Shown piece by piece: positions 44,159 through 54,370 of a stretch of 64,000 bases of DNA. Each line of letters starts with the position of its first letter. The first letter of the stretch is position 1. This stretch comes from Mycolicibacterium nivoides (GTDB taxonomy: Bacteria; Actinomycetota; Actinomycetes; Mycobacteriales; Mycobacteriaceae): contig NZ_CP034072.1 in assembly GCF_003855255.1 (NCBI RefSeq), positions 5,694,396-5,758,395 on the forward strand, read 5' to 3'. A model generated the notes under the pieces. That model ran no database searches, was not told the origin of the DNA, and worked only from the letters and a program-made list of their open reading frames with translations. Both the position numbers and the translations under genes were made by a program.

Positions 44159-46017
44159 TGTCTACTCGTCAACTGCTGCGCATCACCACCGCCGGTTCGG
44201 TCGATGACGGCAAGAGCACCCTGATCGGCCGCCTGCTGCACGACACCGACAGCCTGCCGCTGGATCATCTTGAGGCCGTGACCGATTCGGACGGTGTGGC
44301 CGACCTGGCGGCACTGTCCGACGGCTTGCGCGCCGAGCGGGAACAGGGCATCACCATCGATGTGGCCTACCGGTTCTTCTCCACCGCGACCCGCAGCTAC
44401 ATCCTGGCCGACACCCCAGGGCACGAGCGGTACACCCGCAACATGTTCACCGGCGCCTCCAATGCGCACGTGGCCATCCTGCTGGTGGATGCCCGGGCCG
44501 GAGTGCTGCGCCAGACCCGGCGCCATGCCCGTATCGCAAAACTGTTGGGCATCAAGCACTTCGTCGCCACCGTGAACAAGATCGATCTGGTCGACTTCGA
44601 CAAAGGCCGGTTCGCCGAGGTCGAGCGTGAGCTGCAACAGGTCGCCGACCGGCTCGGCGGGCTCGATCTCACCGTCATCCCGATCGCCGCCAAGCTCGGT
44701 GACAACGTGGTGCACCGCTCGCAGAACACCCCCTGGTACGACGGGCCCACCCTGCTCGAGTACCTCGAAGGAATCGAGCTGTCGGCGCCGCATGCCGATC
44801 CGGCGAACCTGAGGCTGGCCGTGCAGTGGGTGTCCCGGCCGACCGCGGAACAACGCCGCCGTTACACCGGCCGGCTGTCCGCGGGCACGCTCGCGGTCGG
44901 TGACCCCGTCGTGAGCCTGCCGGCCGGCACCCGCTCGATCGTGACGGCCGTGGACACCCTCGATGACGACCGGTCGGTAGGCGTTGCACCACTGTCGGTT
45001 TCGATCGAATTGGCCGACGACATCGACGTCGGGCGCGGTGACGTCTTCATCAGCGGCTCCGAGGACACGGTGCCGCCCGTGCTGGCCCGCGAGATCGACG
45101 CGACGGTGTGCTGGTTCTTCGACAACCCGCTGCGCGCGGGCGACCGGCTGGCCCTCAAACAGGGCACCCGTACGGTGCGGGCGACAGTGCAGGAGTTGCA
45201 CACCAAGCTCGACCCCGAGACCCTCGACGAGGTCGAGTCCCCGGTTGAGCTGGCGCTCAACGACATCGGCTCGGTCACGTTGCGCACCAGCTCGGTGCTG
45301 GTGGCCGACAATTACGCCGACAACCGCGACAACGGTGCGTTCATCCTGATCGACGAGGTGTCCAACGACACAGTCGGCGCCGGAATCATCCTGCAGGCGC
45401 GTGAGCTCAAGCCCAGCGGGCACAACCGGTCCGACATCAAATGGCATCCGTCGTCGCTGGACCGCGACTACCGCTGGAACAGCACCGGACAGCGCGGCGC
45501 CACCATCTGGTTCACCGGCCTGCCCGCCTCGGGCAAGTCCACGCTGGCGGTGGCCGTCGAGCGGGCCCTGGTCGAATCGGGGCAGGTGGCCTACCTGCTC
45601 GACGGGGACAACCTGCGGCACGGACTGTCCGATGATCTCGGCTTCTCGGCCGGTGACCGCACCGAGAACATCCGCCGCGTCGGGCATTTGACCCGGCTGC
45701 TGGCCGATGCGGGTGTGGTGGCGCTGGCCTCGTTGGTATCGCCGCTGAAGTCCGACCGCGAGACCGCGCGGGCCCTCAACGACGCCGCCAAGCTGCCGTT
45801 CATCGAGGTGCACGTCGCTACGTCACTGGCCGAGTGCGAGCGCCGGGATCCCAAGGGGCTCTACGCGCGGGCCCGGTCCGGTGAGCTCAAGGGACTCACC
45901 GGCGTCGATGCCCCCTACGAGGCGCCCGAGAACCCCGATCTGGTGCTCGACACCACCGGTGCCGTCATCGACGACCTGGTCCAGCAGGTCATCGACTTGC
46001 TCAACACCCGCCGCTAA
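44158..46017 (+). CDS. cysNC: Sulfate adenylyltransferase subunit 1/APS kinase fusion
   Basis: 619 residues. The CysN GTPase (1-430) has AGSVDDGKSTLIGRLLHDT, DTPGHERYTRNM and VNKIDLVDFDKGRF. The CysC APS kinase (445-619) has WFTGLPASGKSTLAVAVERA and YLLDGDNLRHGLSDDLGFS. The single chain therefore turns sulfate into PAPS with CysD. This is the last gene of stf0-cysD-cysNC. Its 3' end overlaps the convergent hydrolase gene by 17 bp. Confidence 0.96.
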   Translation: MSTRQLLRITTAGSVDDGKSTLIGRLLHDTDSLPLDHLEAVTDSDGVADLAALSDGLRAEREQGITIDVAYRFFSTATRSYILADTPGHERYTRNMFTGASNAHVAILLVDARAGVLRQTRRHARIAKLLGIKHFVATVNKIDLVDFDKGRFAEVERELQQVADRLGGLDLTVIPIAAKLGDNVVHRSQNTPWYDGPTLLEYLEGIELSAPHADPANLRLAVQWVSRPTAEQRRRYTGRLSAGTLAVGDPVVSLPAGTRSIVTAVDTLDDDRSVGVAPLSVSIELADDIDVGRGDVFISGSEDTVPPVLAREIDATVCWFFDNPLRAGDRLALKQGTRTVRATVQELHTKLDPETLDEVESPVELALNDIGSVTLRTSSVLVADNYADNRDNGAFILIDEVSNDTVGAGIILQARELKPSGHNRSDIKWHPSSLDRDYRWNSTGQRGATIWFTGLPASGKSTLAVAVERALVESGQVAYLLDGDNLRHGLSDDLGFSAGDRTENIRRVGHLTRLLADAGVVALASLVSPLKSDRETARALNDAAKLPFIEVHVATSLAECERRDPKGLYARARSGELKGLTGVDAPYEAPENPDLVLDTTGAVIDDLVQQVIDLLNTRR

Positions 46018-46807
46018 CCAGTGATTTGATGACGCGGTCGGCGTGGGTGACGTACAGCCCGTGTGCAGCACCAGGGATCTCGATGAGCTCCGCATCGGGC
46101 AACAGCGCGACCGTCCGGCGCCCGGTCAGCTCGATGGGCGTCGACGCATCGGCATCGCCCTGGATCACCAGAACGGGCAGGTCGAGGCGGGCAAGCTCGG
46201 CGCGGTAGTCGGTGTGGGCGCCCATCCGCTGGGTGGCGACGACAGTCGCCACGGGCAGATCGGCGACCTGGTCCACGGTCCACTCGACCACCTCGGGCGA
46301 CACCGCGTGATCCCCGAAGAAGGGCGCCGCGTTGTCGACACACCATTGCCGCACATCGCGTTCCAGCTCGGCGGTCATCCCTTCGAGGATGGCCTCGTCG
46401 ACGCCGTCCGGGTTGTCTTCGGTCTTGACCACCATCGGGAGCTGGGGCGCCACGAGCACCGCACGATTCACCCGGCGCACCCCGTGTCGACTGAGATAGC
46501 GCACGATCTCGCCGCATCCCAGGGAGTGCCCCACCAACGTGGCGCCATCGAGCTCCAGGTGATCGAACAGTGCGGCCAGGTCGTCGGCCAGCAGATCCAC
46601 CGTCCACTCGCCGGCGTAGGCGCCGGAACTTCCGTGGCCGCGCCGGTCGTAACTGACACAGCGAAAACCGTTGTGCACCAGGTGTTCGATGACCTGGTCC
46701 CACTGTCCCGAATTGAGTCCCCACGAATGGGTGAAGACCAGGACCGGCCCGGACCCGGCGTCGGCGTAGTGGATGTCGGTGCGATCCGCGGTCGTGAATG
46801 TCGGCAT
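46001..46807 (-). CDS. Alpha/beta hydrolase (haloperoxidase-like)
   Basis: 268 residues. The catalytic triad is visible: nucleophile in LVGHSLGCGEIVRYL, acid in VLVIQGDADASTP and His in IPGAAHGLYVTH. The oxyanion strand TPHSWGLNSGQW-like block is present as FTHSWGLNSGQWDQV. These are features of esterase/haloperoxidase-type hydrolases. The substrate is unknown. It begins at ATG 46807, and the Tam gene ends 54 bp upstream on the same strand. Confidence 0.88.
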   Translation of the reverse strand: MPTFTTADRTDIHYADAGSGPVLVFTHSWGLNSGQWDQVIEHLVHNGFRCVSYDRRGHGSSGAYAGEWTVDLLADDLAALFDHLELDGATLVGHSLGCGEIVRYLSRHGVRRVNRAVLVAPQLPMVVKTEDNPDGVDEAILEGMTAELERDVRQWCVDNAAPFFGDHAVSPEVVEWTVDQVADLPVATVVATQRMGAHTDYRAELARLDLPVLVIQGDADASTPIELTGRRTVALLPDAELIEIPGAAHGLYVTHADRVIKSLVSGGC

Positions 46808-46860
46808 ACGGCAATGCTGGCCGAGCCCGGTCCGAAAATCGATTACGTCGTAGGTAATGA

Positions 46861-47640
46861 CTACCGCGTGACTTGGGCGACCACGAACACGCGACGGAAC
46901 GGGAAGAACGTGATGCCGTCATCCCGCTTCGGGTATGCCTCGGCCAGCATCGGGATGATCGCCTGGCGGTATCGCTCCCACAGCTCTTCGTTCAGCCGGC
47001 CTTTCACCTGGGTCAGGGCCGTCCCCGTGATCCAGTCCAGAACCGGTGTCTCACCGGCCAATTGGTGTACATAGGTGGTCTCCCAGGCGTCCACCACGCA
47101 GCCCGCATCGGTCAGCAGTCCGGCGTATTCGGCGGGCGTGTCCACCTGCCCCACGTCGCGCCAGGGCATATCACGCAGCGGCTCGATGAACGGCTCGCGC
47201 CGGGCCAGCGCACGCACCGCGTGGTGCGAGGGCGCATCGAAGTTGCCCGGCACCTGGAAGGCGATCCAGGCCCCGGCCGGCAGCTGCCCGGCCCAGCGCA
47301 CCACGAGTTCGCGATGCGAGGGCACCCACTGCAATGCCGCGTTGGAGACCACCACGTCGGTGTCGGGCTGCGGTTTCCAATCCTCGATCGCACCGGCGTG
47401 TGCCTCGAGCCCGCGGGCCTGGGCGGCGGCCACCATCTCCGGAGAGCTGTCCCAGGCCTCCAGCGTGGCGCCGGGCCAACGCAGCAGCAGCGTCTCGGTC
47501 AGGTTGCCCGGTCCACACCCCAGGTCGACCACCCGTCGCGGTGCGTTTGCCGCAACGCGCGTGAGCAGGTCGTAGAACGGCCGGGCCCGATGGTCGGCGA
47601 AGGTCAGATAGGTCTCGGGATTCCACACCCACCCGATCAT
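46861..47640 (-). CDS. tam: Trans-aconitate 2-methyltransferase
   Basis: 259 residues of a class I SAM methyltransferase. The SAM site is [21 protein letters not shown] with [17 protein letters not shown]. The block [20 protein letters not shown] is typical of Tam, which methylates trans-aconitate, an inhibitor of the TCA cycle. It matches Rv0294 by position beside ESX-3. The start could be ATG 47640 or GTG 47628, which aligns better with the family start (VWNPETYL). It is divergent from the amidohydrolase, 35 bp apart. Confidence 0.88.
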   Translation of the reverse strand: MIGWVWNPETYLTFADHRARPFYDLLTRVAANAPRRVVDLGCGPGNLTETLLLRWPGATLEAWDSSPEMVAAAQARGLEAHAGAIEDWKPQPDTDVVVSNAALQWVPSHRELVVRWAGQLPAGAWIAFQVPGNFDAPSHHAVRALARREPFIEPLRDMPWRDVGQVDTPAEYAGLLTDAGCVVDAWETTYVHQLAGETPVLDWITGTALTQVKGRLNEELWERYRQAIIPMLAEAYPKRDDGITFFPFRRVFVVAQVTR

Positions 47641-47675
47641 CCCCTCCCGGGGCCGGCGGTGCATGATCGTCGACG

Positions 47676-48554
47676 ATGGATGAATCGAAAAAGGTCCGCG
47701 CAATCTGGACTGAGCTGGGCCTGCCCGGCATCGTCGACGTGCACACCCACTTCATGCCCAAGAACGTCATGGACAAGGTGTGGCAGTACTTCGACAGCCA
47801 GGGTCCACTGATCGGCCGGGCATGGCCCATCACGTACCGCGCCGACGAGGCACAGCGGGTCGCCACGCTGCGGGAGTTCGGCATCAGACGATTTTCCTCG
47901 CTGATCTACCCGCACAAGCCCGACATGGCGGCCTGGCTGAACCAGTGGGCGCGAGGCTTCGCGCAGGACACCCCGGACTGCCTGGCCACCGCCACGTTCT
48001 TCCCCGAAGAGCCCGCCGCGGGGTACGTCGCCGACGCCATCGCCGCAGGTACCCAGGTGTTCAAGGCACACATCCAGGTGGGCAACTACGAACCCAACGA
48101 TCCGCTGCTCGACCAGGTCTGGGGGCAGATCGAAGACGCCGGCGTCCCAGTGGTCATCCACTGCGGTTCCGGACCGGCGCCCGGAGACTTCACCGGCCCG
48201 GACCCGATCGTCCGACTGCTGAGCCGCTACCCGCGTCTGGCACTGATCATCGCGCACATGGGAATGCCCGAGTACTCCGCGTTCCTCGATCTCGCCGAGC
48301 GCTACGACAACGTGCGCCTGGACACCACGATGGCGTTCACCCCGTTCGTCGAGGAGATGATGCCGTTTCCCGCCGACGAAGTGAGCCGGGTGAAAGACCT
48401 GGGTGAACACATCCTGTTCGGCAGCGACTTCCCGAACATCCCGTACGGGTACGCCGAGGCCGTGCATCACCTGATCGACCTGCCGGGAGTGGACGACACC
48501 TGGCGGCGCAACGTTCTGCACGACAACGCGGCGAAGTTGTTCAGGCTGAGCTGA
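47676..48554 (+). CDS. Amidohydrolase-2 family metal-dependent hydrolase
   Basis: 292 residues, a TIM-barrel of the Amidohydrolase_2 family (PF04909), which includes decarboxylases and lactonases. Metal site blocks in order: [39 protein letters not shown] and [14 protein letters not shown]. No substrate can be named. ATG 47676. It lies 23 bp before the Rv0293c-like gene and may be co-transcribed with it. Confidence 0.88.
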   Translation: MDESKKVRAIWTELGLPGIVDVHTHFMPKNVMDKVWQYFDSQGPLIGRAWPITYRADEAQRVATLREFGIRRFSSLIYPHKPDMAAWLNQWARGFAQDTPDCLATATFFPEEPAAGYVADAIAAGTQVFKAHIQVGNYEPNDPLLDQVWGQIEDAGVPVVIHCGSGPAPGDFTGPDPIVRLLSRYPRLALIIAHMGMPEYSAFLDLAERYDNVRLDTTMAFTPFVEEMMPFPADEVSRVKDLGEHILFGSDFPNIPYGYAEAVHHLIDLPGVDDTWRRNVLHDNAAKLFRLS

Positions 48555-48577
48555 GCAGTTAGCTAGCATCGGGAATT

Positions 48578-49768
48578 GTGGACCCGGACCCGGTCGAACC
48601 CCCGATCCCTGTTCCCGACGTCCCCGGCGGCGATGCCGGTGCGCGCGGTCTGCCTGCGCGTGGCGACCTGACCCTGCGGCAGCGCGCCATCGTCGACGCC
48701 TCCGCGATCGCCGACATCGCGTTACGGACCGGGGTCGCCTCGATCGTGGCCACCTCGATGGTGCCGACCACGCTGGCGTCGATGCTGCATCCGTCGGCGT
48801 CTCGGACCGAGCACGACCACATGCGGTTCTACGCCGAGCTGGCCACCGCGCAAGATCCCGCGGTGTCGTTCCCCGCGCCCACCCGGCCGCCGCGGGTGTC
48901 CACCCGCCGGGCCAGTCCGGTCGCCGAGATGATCGCACACGGCCGGGTCGAGAACATCCGGTTCGACAGCAGCTTCACCGCGGTCAACCCTGCCCTGCGC
49001 GACCTGTGCAGCGGGTTCACCCTCAACAACGTTGTGCGGGCCCAGCATTGGCGCCACAGTGACGGACCGCATCCCACGCTGTGTGTAATCCACGGGTTCA
49101 TGGGGTCGCCGTATCTGGCGAACGGCCTGTTCCTGTCATTGCCGTGGTTCTACCGCTCGGGGTACGACGTGCTGTTGTACACCCTGCCGTTTCACGGTCG
49201 CCGCGCCGAACGGTTCTCACCGTTCAGCGGTTACGGATTCTTCTCCCACGGATTCGCCGGCTTCTCCGAGGCCATGGCCCAGGCTGTGCACGACTTCCGT
49301 TCGTTGATCGACTATCTGGAGTCCACCGGTGTCGATCGGGTTGCCCTGACCGGAATCTCCCTGGGTGGCTTCACCTCGGCACTGCTGGCCGGCGTGGACG
49401 ACCGGATTCAGGCCGTGGTCCCCAATGTCCCCGTGGTGACACCGGATCGCACGGTCGACGAGTGGTTCCCGGCCAACAAGCTGGTGGCCCTGCAAAGGCT
49501 CGTGGCCAGAACCGACCGCTCACTGACGGAAGCGGCGGCACGGTTCGCCTCGCCGCTGAACTACCGCCCACTGGTGCCCAAGGAGCGACGGCTGATCATC
49601 ACCGGCCTCGGTGACCGGCTGGCCCCGCCCCAGCAGGCCGAAATGCTGTGGGAACACTGGGATCGCTGCGCGTTCCACTGGTTCCCCGGCAACCACCTAC
49701 TGCATGTGAGCCAGCCGGACTACCTACGCCGGATGACCCGCTTCCTGCAGGACTTCATGTTCGACTGA
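48578..49768 (+). CDS. Alpha/beta hydrolase (Rv0293c-like)
   Basis: 396 residues, close in size to Rv0293c. The first 130 residues are helical and unassigned. The hydrolase core starts at PTLCVIHGFMGSPYLANGLF. The nucleophile elbow is LTGISLGGFTSALLAG, with RLIITGLGDRLAPPQQAE and WFPGNHLLHVSQP carrying the likely acid and His. The start is GTG at 48578. Its end overlaps eccE3 tail to tail by 45 bp. Function unknown. Confidence 0.82.
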   Translation: MDPDPVEPPIPVPDVPGGDAGARGLPARGDLTLRQRAIVDASAIADIALRTGVASIVATSMVPTTLASMLHPSASRTEHDHMRFYAELATAQDPAVSFPAPTRPPRVSTRRASPVAEMIAHGRVENIRFDSSFTAVNPALRDLCSGFTLNNVVRAQHWRHSDGPHPTLCVIHGFMGSPYLANGLFLSLPWFYRSGYDVLLYTLPFHGRRAERFSPFSGYGFFSHGFAGFSEAMAQAVHDFRSLIDYLESTGVDRVALTGISLGGFTSALLAGVDDRIQAVVPNVPVVTPDRTVDEWFPANKLVALQRLVARTDRSLTEAAARFASPLNYRPLVPKERRLIITGLGDRLAPPQQAEMLWEHWDRCAFHWFPGNHLLHVSQPDYLRRMTRFLQDFMFD

Positions 49769-50644
49769 CGCCTGCGGCAGCACCTGCGGCAGCGCGGCGG
49801 GGGTGCCTTCCAGACGGTTCGAAGACAACGGGTTGAGCGCTGCCAGCGCGGGGCGATGCCGGCCACCGGCCGGTTTCAGGCCGGCCAACGGAGCCTTACG
49901 TGACGGCCGGTCCCCGGTGCGGAACGCCGCTCCCACCGTCAACTGCGGCTGTGCCGGAGATCCGGTGAACTCCAGTGCGGTCCAGGTTTCCTGGGCCGGC
50001 ACCGCGCCGATCTCGGCCAGCACAGTTTCCAGCTTGTCGCCGACGCTGACGCGGTAGGCCGCCACGAATCCGGAGTCGTCCTTGACGCCGCGCCAGGTTT
50101 CCTTGCCCGGGTCGGGCAGCGGGGCATCCACCCCGTCGACGAGCGTGACCGTCCAGCCCTGCTCCCGCAGATGATCGGCGAGCCGACGCCCGACGATCTC
50201 GGTGGTGTCCCGCAACGGGATTCGCGAGGACCGCGCGCGCAACGCGTCGATATTGTCGACGGCGGCAACGGTCAGGCTGATCCAGCTACGTCGCACGCCA
50301 TCGGCATCGCGGTGGGTCACCCGGACCTTGTCGCAGCGGATGCCATACCTGTCCAGGTAGCTGACCACGACCGGAAGCTGCGCCGGGTCCGCGGGATCCA
50401 CGCGCAGCACGACGGTCTCGGCGTCCGGCTTCTCGGCCGGCCCGTTCTTGGCGAGGTTGCGCCGCAACACCGCGATGTACCTGGCGATCCGAGTGGTCAG
50501 GAACAACCCGCCCCACCAGGCCAGCAACAGCACCGTCGCTGCGACGGAGACGCCGAGCACCCACCGTTCGGTGTTGGTCTGCCACGGCCGGGCCAGGACC
50601 GCCGCGACGATGAACAGGGACGCCAACGCGAGTCGGGCGGTCAT
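49724..50644 (-). CDS. eccE3: ESX-3 core component EccE3
   Basis: 306 residues. Two N-terminal membrane helices (ALASLFIVAAVLA and VLGVSVAATVLLLAWWGGLFL), then a cytoplasmic/periplasmic domain typical of EccE, the peripheral subunit of the type VII membrane complex. The C-terminus is poorly conserved and Pro/Ala-rich. It starts 4 bases inside mycP3 (TCAT overlap) and is the last gene of the ESX-3 cluster. Confidence 0.93.
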   Translation of the reverse strand: MTARLALASLFIVAAVLARPWQTNTERWVLGVSVAATVLLLAWWGGLFLTTRIARYIAVLRRNLAKNGPAEKPDAETVVLRVDPADPAQLPVVVSYLDRYGIRCDKVRVTHRDADGVRRSWISLTVAAVDNIDALRARSSRIPLRDTTEIVGRRLADHLREQGWTVTLVDGVDAPLPDPGKETWRGVKDDSGFVAAYRVSVGDKLETVLAEIGAVPAQETWTALEFTGSPAQPQLTVGAAFRTGDRPSRKAPLAGLKPAGGRHRPALAALNPLSSNRLEGTPAALPQVLPQASVEHEVLQEAGHPA

Positions 50645-52014
50645 GAATGGTCCTTCCGTCGGTATGCGCTGAACGCAACGGCAATTGCCGCCAGCGCAAG
50701 TGCTCCGGTGCCGGCGAATGCGACGATTCGCCCGGTGTTGTCACGCGGGGCCGGTTCTGCCGGTGCGGCAATGGGTTTGCCTGCAGGCTCCGCCGGTCCG
50801 TCCAACGGCATGCCGGCGACGTCCCAGGTGAGCGCGGCCACCGGATCGACACCGCCGGCGCCGATCACGTTCGACGGCGAACGGGCCGCGCCCTGCGCCG
50901 TCGTGGTCAGTCGGTGCACCACCTGACGCGCGTTCAGATCGGGAAACTTGCTGCGCACCAAGGCCGCAACGCCGGACACGTACGCCGTGGCGTAGCTGGT
51001 GCCGTTCAGCGGGACCAGCTTGTCCTGATTGGTGGGCATGGCATTGGAGAGTCCACCGCCGGGCGCGTTGCTCACCGACGCGATGTTCTCTCCCGGCGCG
51101 GCGATGCCGACCCACGGGCCGGCCATGGTGAATCCGGAAGGCTGGCCGGTCGCGTTCAGCGACCCGACGGACAGCACGTAGGGCTGCCACCACGAAGGAA
51201 TGGACACCGACGAGACTCCGCCCCAGTTGCGCGGATCGTTCGGAGCCCCGGCAAGCGGATTGGAGCCGCACGCCGATCCGGTGGAGACCCCGCCCTGGGT
51301 GTTGCCCGCGGCCGCGACGATCACCGCGTCCTTCTCGACCGCCGCGTAACGCAGCGCCGCACCGAGTTCGGTCTGGTCGATGTGTTTGTCGGCGGGCACG
51401 CAGGTCACCACGGAGATGTTGATGACGCGCGCACCCATGTCGGCCGCGCGCACCACCGCCCGGGCCAGGCTGGCCACGTCGGCCGCCGCTCGCGCCTCGA
51501 CGGCGTCGGCGCCGGGGGTGCGCGGGGCGAACCGCGGCGAGTTCTGCCGAATCGAGATCAGCCGGGCTTCCGGCGCCACACCGGAGAACCCGTCGGGCCC
51601 CGGCTGCCCGGCGATGAGGCCTGCCACCGAGGTGCCATGGCCGTCACAGTCGGTCAGCCCGTCGGTGGATTCGATGAAGTCACCGCCACCTTCGACATGG
51701 GGCAGCCGGGGTCCCGGCTGCACCCCGGTGTCGATGACTGCGACGGTCTGCCCTTGTCCGCGGCTCTGCTTCCATGCACCGGACAGGTTGAGCGCCAATT
51801 GATTCGGGTTGACGGACCCCGGATCGGTGCCCGGCAGCACCTCGGTGGTGGCGCACGCCGAACGCTGCGCCATCGCTTCAACCGGGCCGGCACTGCCGGC
51901 CGGCGGGGCGACCGTTGGGTCGACCTCGGGCGGGCTGATTGCACCCGCCGACGGGGAGCCGACCAACAGCACCAGACCGGCCGTGGCCAGGACACCCAGG
52001 CTCTTGTGGATCAC
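50641..52014 (-). CDS. mycP3: Mycosin-3, subtilisin-type protease of ESX-3
   Basis: 457 residues. Signal peptide (GVLATAGLVLLVGSPSAGA), then the subtilase domain with catalytic Asp95 (VAVIDTGVQ), His126 (DGHGTSVAGLIAG) and Ser340 (LNGTSYATAYVSGVAALV). A C-terminal membrane helix (FAGTGALALAAIAVAFSAY) anchors it to the outer side of the membrane. Mycosins stabilise the type VII complex. The start is GTG at 52014, 7 bp after eccD3. The catalytic residues are intact. Confidence 0.96.
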   Translation of the reverse strand: MIHKSLGVLATAGLVLLVGSPSAGAISPPEVDPTVAPPAGSAGPVEAMAQRSACATTEVLPGTDPGSVNPNQLALNLSGAWKQSRGQGQTVAVIDTGVQPGPRLPHVEGGGDFIESTDGLTDCDGHGTSVAGLIAGQPGPDGFSGVAPEARLISIRQNSPRFAPRTPGADAVEARAAADVASLARAVVRAADMGARVINISVVTCVPADKHIDQTELGAALRYAAVEKDAVIVAAAGNTQGGVSTGSACGSNPLAGAPNDPRNWGGVSSVSIPSWWQPYVLSVGSLNATGQPSGFTMAGPWVGIAAPGENIASVSNAPGGGLSNAMPTNQDKLVPLNGTSYATAYVSGVAALVRSKFPDLNARQVVHRLTTTAQGAARSPSNVIGAGGVDPVAALTWDVAGMPLDGPAEPAGKPIAAPAEPAPRDNTGRIVAFAGTGALALAAIAVAFSAYRRKDHS

Positions 52015-52021
52015 CGATTCA

Positions 52022-53437
52022 TCACCTGTCGAGAACGAGGCTGAACAGCCCGATGACGAAGGCCATCACCGGGATCAGCGAGGCATCGAGACCGGTGGCC
52101 AGGAAGCCGACCAGCCGCCGCATCGGCAGCGAGTACGTGTCCGGGGACGCGGCCCGCGGATTCAGCGCGGCGACCACCCACACCACGACCAGGGCGGCCA
52201 GCACGGCCAGCGCCCACCACGCGGCCTGGTAGCGACCATCGATTGCGAAGGCCACCAACAAGGCAACGGTCACCAGGTAGGGATGGCCCAGCAACCATGC
52301 CTTGCACGAGGCCGAGTCCCAGACACGGGCCCGCAGTGCGGCACCGAGCGCAGCGGCCGCCACGACATACCAGGCCCACGGCGACGCGGTCGGCGAACTG
52401 ACCAGGGCCAGCGACCCGGCCACGCCCAGCAGCACGCCGGCGGCGATCACGCCGGTCTGATGCGACTGACTCACCCGAACCCGGCGCGGCAGGTCGGCCA
52501 GCACCGAAAGCGGATGTGCCGACGGGGACGGATCGCCCGGAGCCGGGATGACCGGCAGCGGGAATCGGGCCCACATCGCGGACAGTTGGGCAGCCTGAAC
52601 GGTCACCACGAGGGCGATGAGGATCAACGCGCACCCGATCACCGTCGAGTTGATCTCCCACAGCGAGGCCGCACCCGCGACCAGCGACACGCCGACTCCG
52701 GCGACGGTGGTCGCGGTGAACACCGCAATGCCCCGGTCATCGGGCGAGCTGGCCATGCTGATCAGGGACCAAGCGGCCACTCCGGCCGCGGCCAGCAGGA
52801 CGCTGGGTGCACCGAACTCGCCTGGCACACCGAGGCCGAACACCGCCGCGACAGGAACCAGAGCGGTGACGGCCAGGGCCGTGGCCAGGACCGGTGACCG
52901 GCCTCTGGTCGACAGCGCGGCCAGCACGGTGGCGATGGCGATGCCGCCTGCGACGAACAGTCCGAGCAGTTCACCGGTCACCACACGGTGGGCGACGGCC
53001 AGGCCGGTACCCACCAGGACCAGCCCGATCAGGGCCAGCGCTGCGTAGCGCGCAATGTTCGCGGCGCCCCACGGACGCTGGCGGGCAGCCGAGAAGATCA
53101 CGGCGGCGTCGGCGATGTCCTCGACGATGCGCGGCGCAGCGGGCCCGGCGGGAACGGCTTGCAGCGCAAGCAGATCCCCGTCCACCACACCGACGGTGTC
53201 GAGCGTGGCATCCAGGCTGTACGGCGCTCCCCCGACCGGGGCCAGGCTGAGCCTGACCGGGTCCGGGGCGCTCGCGCCGTCGTCGCCCCCGACGGGGAGC
53301 ACGATGCGCTGGACCGCGGGCAGGATCTCGCGCAACGGCAGCTCGGACGGCAGGGCCATCTCGGTCAGCCGGCCGCCGTCGTCTCCAGCGGCCAGCACGG
53401 CCACCCGAACGATCGGCATCACAGTGTTGTCGGACAT
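52022..53437 (-). CDS. eccD3: ESX-3 membrane channel component EccD3
   Basis: 471 residues. The N-terminal 100 residues are the ubiquitin-like domain (MPIVRVAVLAAGDDGGRLTE to VDGDLLALQAVP). About eleven membrane helices follow from 130 to the end, as expected for EccD. ATG 53437 (MSDNTVMPIVRV) fits the family; the upstream open frame is antisense to espG3. It is 2 bp from espG3. Confidence 0.95.
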   Translation of the reverse strand: MSDNTVMPIVRVAVLAAGDDGGRLTEMALPSELPLREILPAVQRIVLPVGGDDGASAPDPVRLSLAPVGGAPYSLDATLDTVGVVDGDLLALQAVPAGPAAPRIVEDIADAAVIFSAARQRPWGAANIARYAALALIGLVLVGTGLAVAHRVVTGELLGLFVAGGIAIATVLAALSTRGRSPVLATALAVTALVPVAAVFGLGVPGEFGAPSVLLAAAGVAAWSLISMASSPDDRGIAVFTATTVAGVGVSLVAGAASLWEINSTVIGCALILIALVVTVQAAQLSAMWARFPLPVIPAPGDPSPSAHPLSVLADLPRRVRVSQSHQTGVIAAGVLLGVAGSLALVSSPTASPWAWYVVAAAALGAALRARVWDSASCKAWLLGHPYLVTVALLVAFAIDGRYQAAWWALAVLAALVVVWVVAALNPRAASPDTYSLPMRRLVGFLATGLDASLIPVMAFVIGLFSLVLDR

Positions 53438-53439
53438 TC

Positions 53440-54354
53440 CTATGCTTTCTGGGTTCTTCTCGTGGAGCGTGGATCTCGGTGGGGTAGAGCGTGGTCTTCG
53501 TTGACGGCTTCGCTGTCGAAGTCGCGGATGAGCGGCTGGTCGGGGAACCAGGAACCGCTGGGCAGCGAGGCCGTCAGCCGTTCGATCGCCATCGCGATCG
53601 CTTCGGCAGTGCCCGCCGTGAAGGTCGAAATCCATTCCCCGTCAAAAGCTTTTGACGGGGAGACCAGAATCCGGCCCTCGGGGGTGTCGATGATGCTGAC
53701 CCCCACTTGGGTGGTGACCCGGTGGCCGTCGCGGTGCTCTCCGGCGACGATCTCGACGTAGGTACGCCGTCCGTCGAACACCGATTCCACGATCGGCCGG
53801 GCCGAGGCCGGGACACCGAGGAATCCCAGCACTTCGACCAGCGAGGTGCCGTTGCGGATCTGCTCGTCGGCGCGGGCACCGGCCGCGGCCGGGAGCGCGA
53901 ACTCCTCGAACCGCGCCGGCCTGCGTTGCGACAGACCGGCGGTGAGCACCGGGACCAGGGCGTGGGGGTGGTGGATGTCCATCTCGGTGAACGTCACCAG
54001 TTGCGCGTTGCGCAACACCACGACAGTCCGGCCGGACGAACCACCCGATCGCGCCACGATCCCGCGCAGCAGATCCCCCGGGCCGGAGACAAACCGCAGG
54101 TCAAGCCATTGGGCCGCCCGGCAAGCCAGCCGAACCCATTGCGCCACCTGCGGATTGACCCCACCACTGGCGTCGAGCACGCCCATCCTGGTCAGCTCAG
54201 CGGTCTGCTCGGCGGCAAAGCCGAACCGCTGCGCCGGTTCGCTGTAGGGCGGCGTGATGGCCAGCACCCACGGGTAGGCTCCGGCGCCGAGTACCTCGGC
54301 GAGGTACCAGGCCTGATCGGTGGTGAGCTCGACCGCGTTAGCTCCAGTGCTCAA
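53440..54354 (-). CDS. espG3: ESX-3 PE/PPE chaperone EspG3
   Basis: 304 residues from a TTG at 54354, close to the roughly 290-300 of known EspG3, which begins at the block [11 protein letters not shown]. EspG3 binds the PE5-PPE4-type pairs and keeps them soluble for secretion. Clear blocks: [34 protein letters not shown] and [18 protein letters not shown] at 54402 is in frame and would add 16 residues overlapping esxH; no ribosome site favours either start. Confidence 0.9.
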   Translation of the reverse strand: MSTGANAVELTTDQAWYLAEVLGAGAYPWVLAITPPYSEPAQRFGFAAEQTAELTRMGVLDASGGVNPQVAQWVRLACRAAQWLDLRFVSGPGDLLRGIVARSGGSSGRTVVVLRNAQLVTFTEMDIHHPHALVPVLTAGLSQRRPARFEEFALPAAAGARADEQIRNGTSLVEVLGFLGVPASARPIVESVFDGRRTYVEIVAGEHRDGHRVTTQVGVSIIDTPEGRILVSPSKAFDGEWISTFTAGTAEAIAMAIERLTASLPSGSWFPDQPLIRDFDSEAVNEDHALPHRDPRSTRRTQKA

Positions 54355-54370
54355 CGCCGAGCCACCGACA

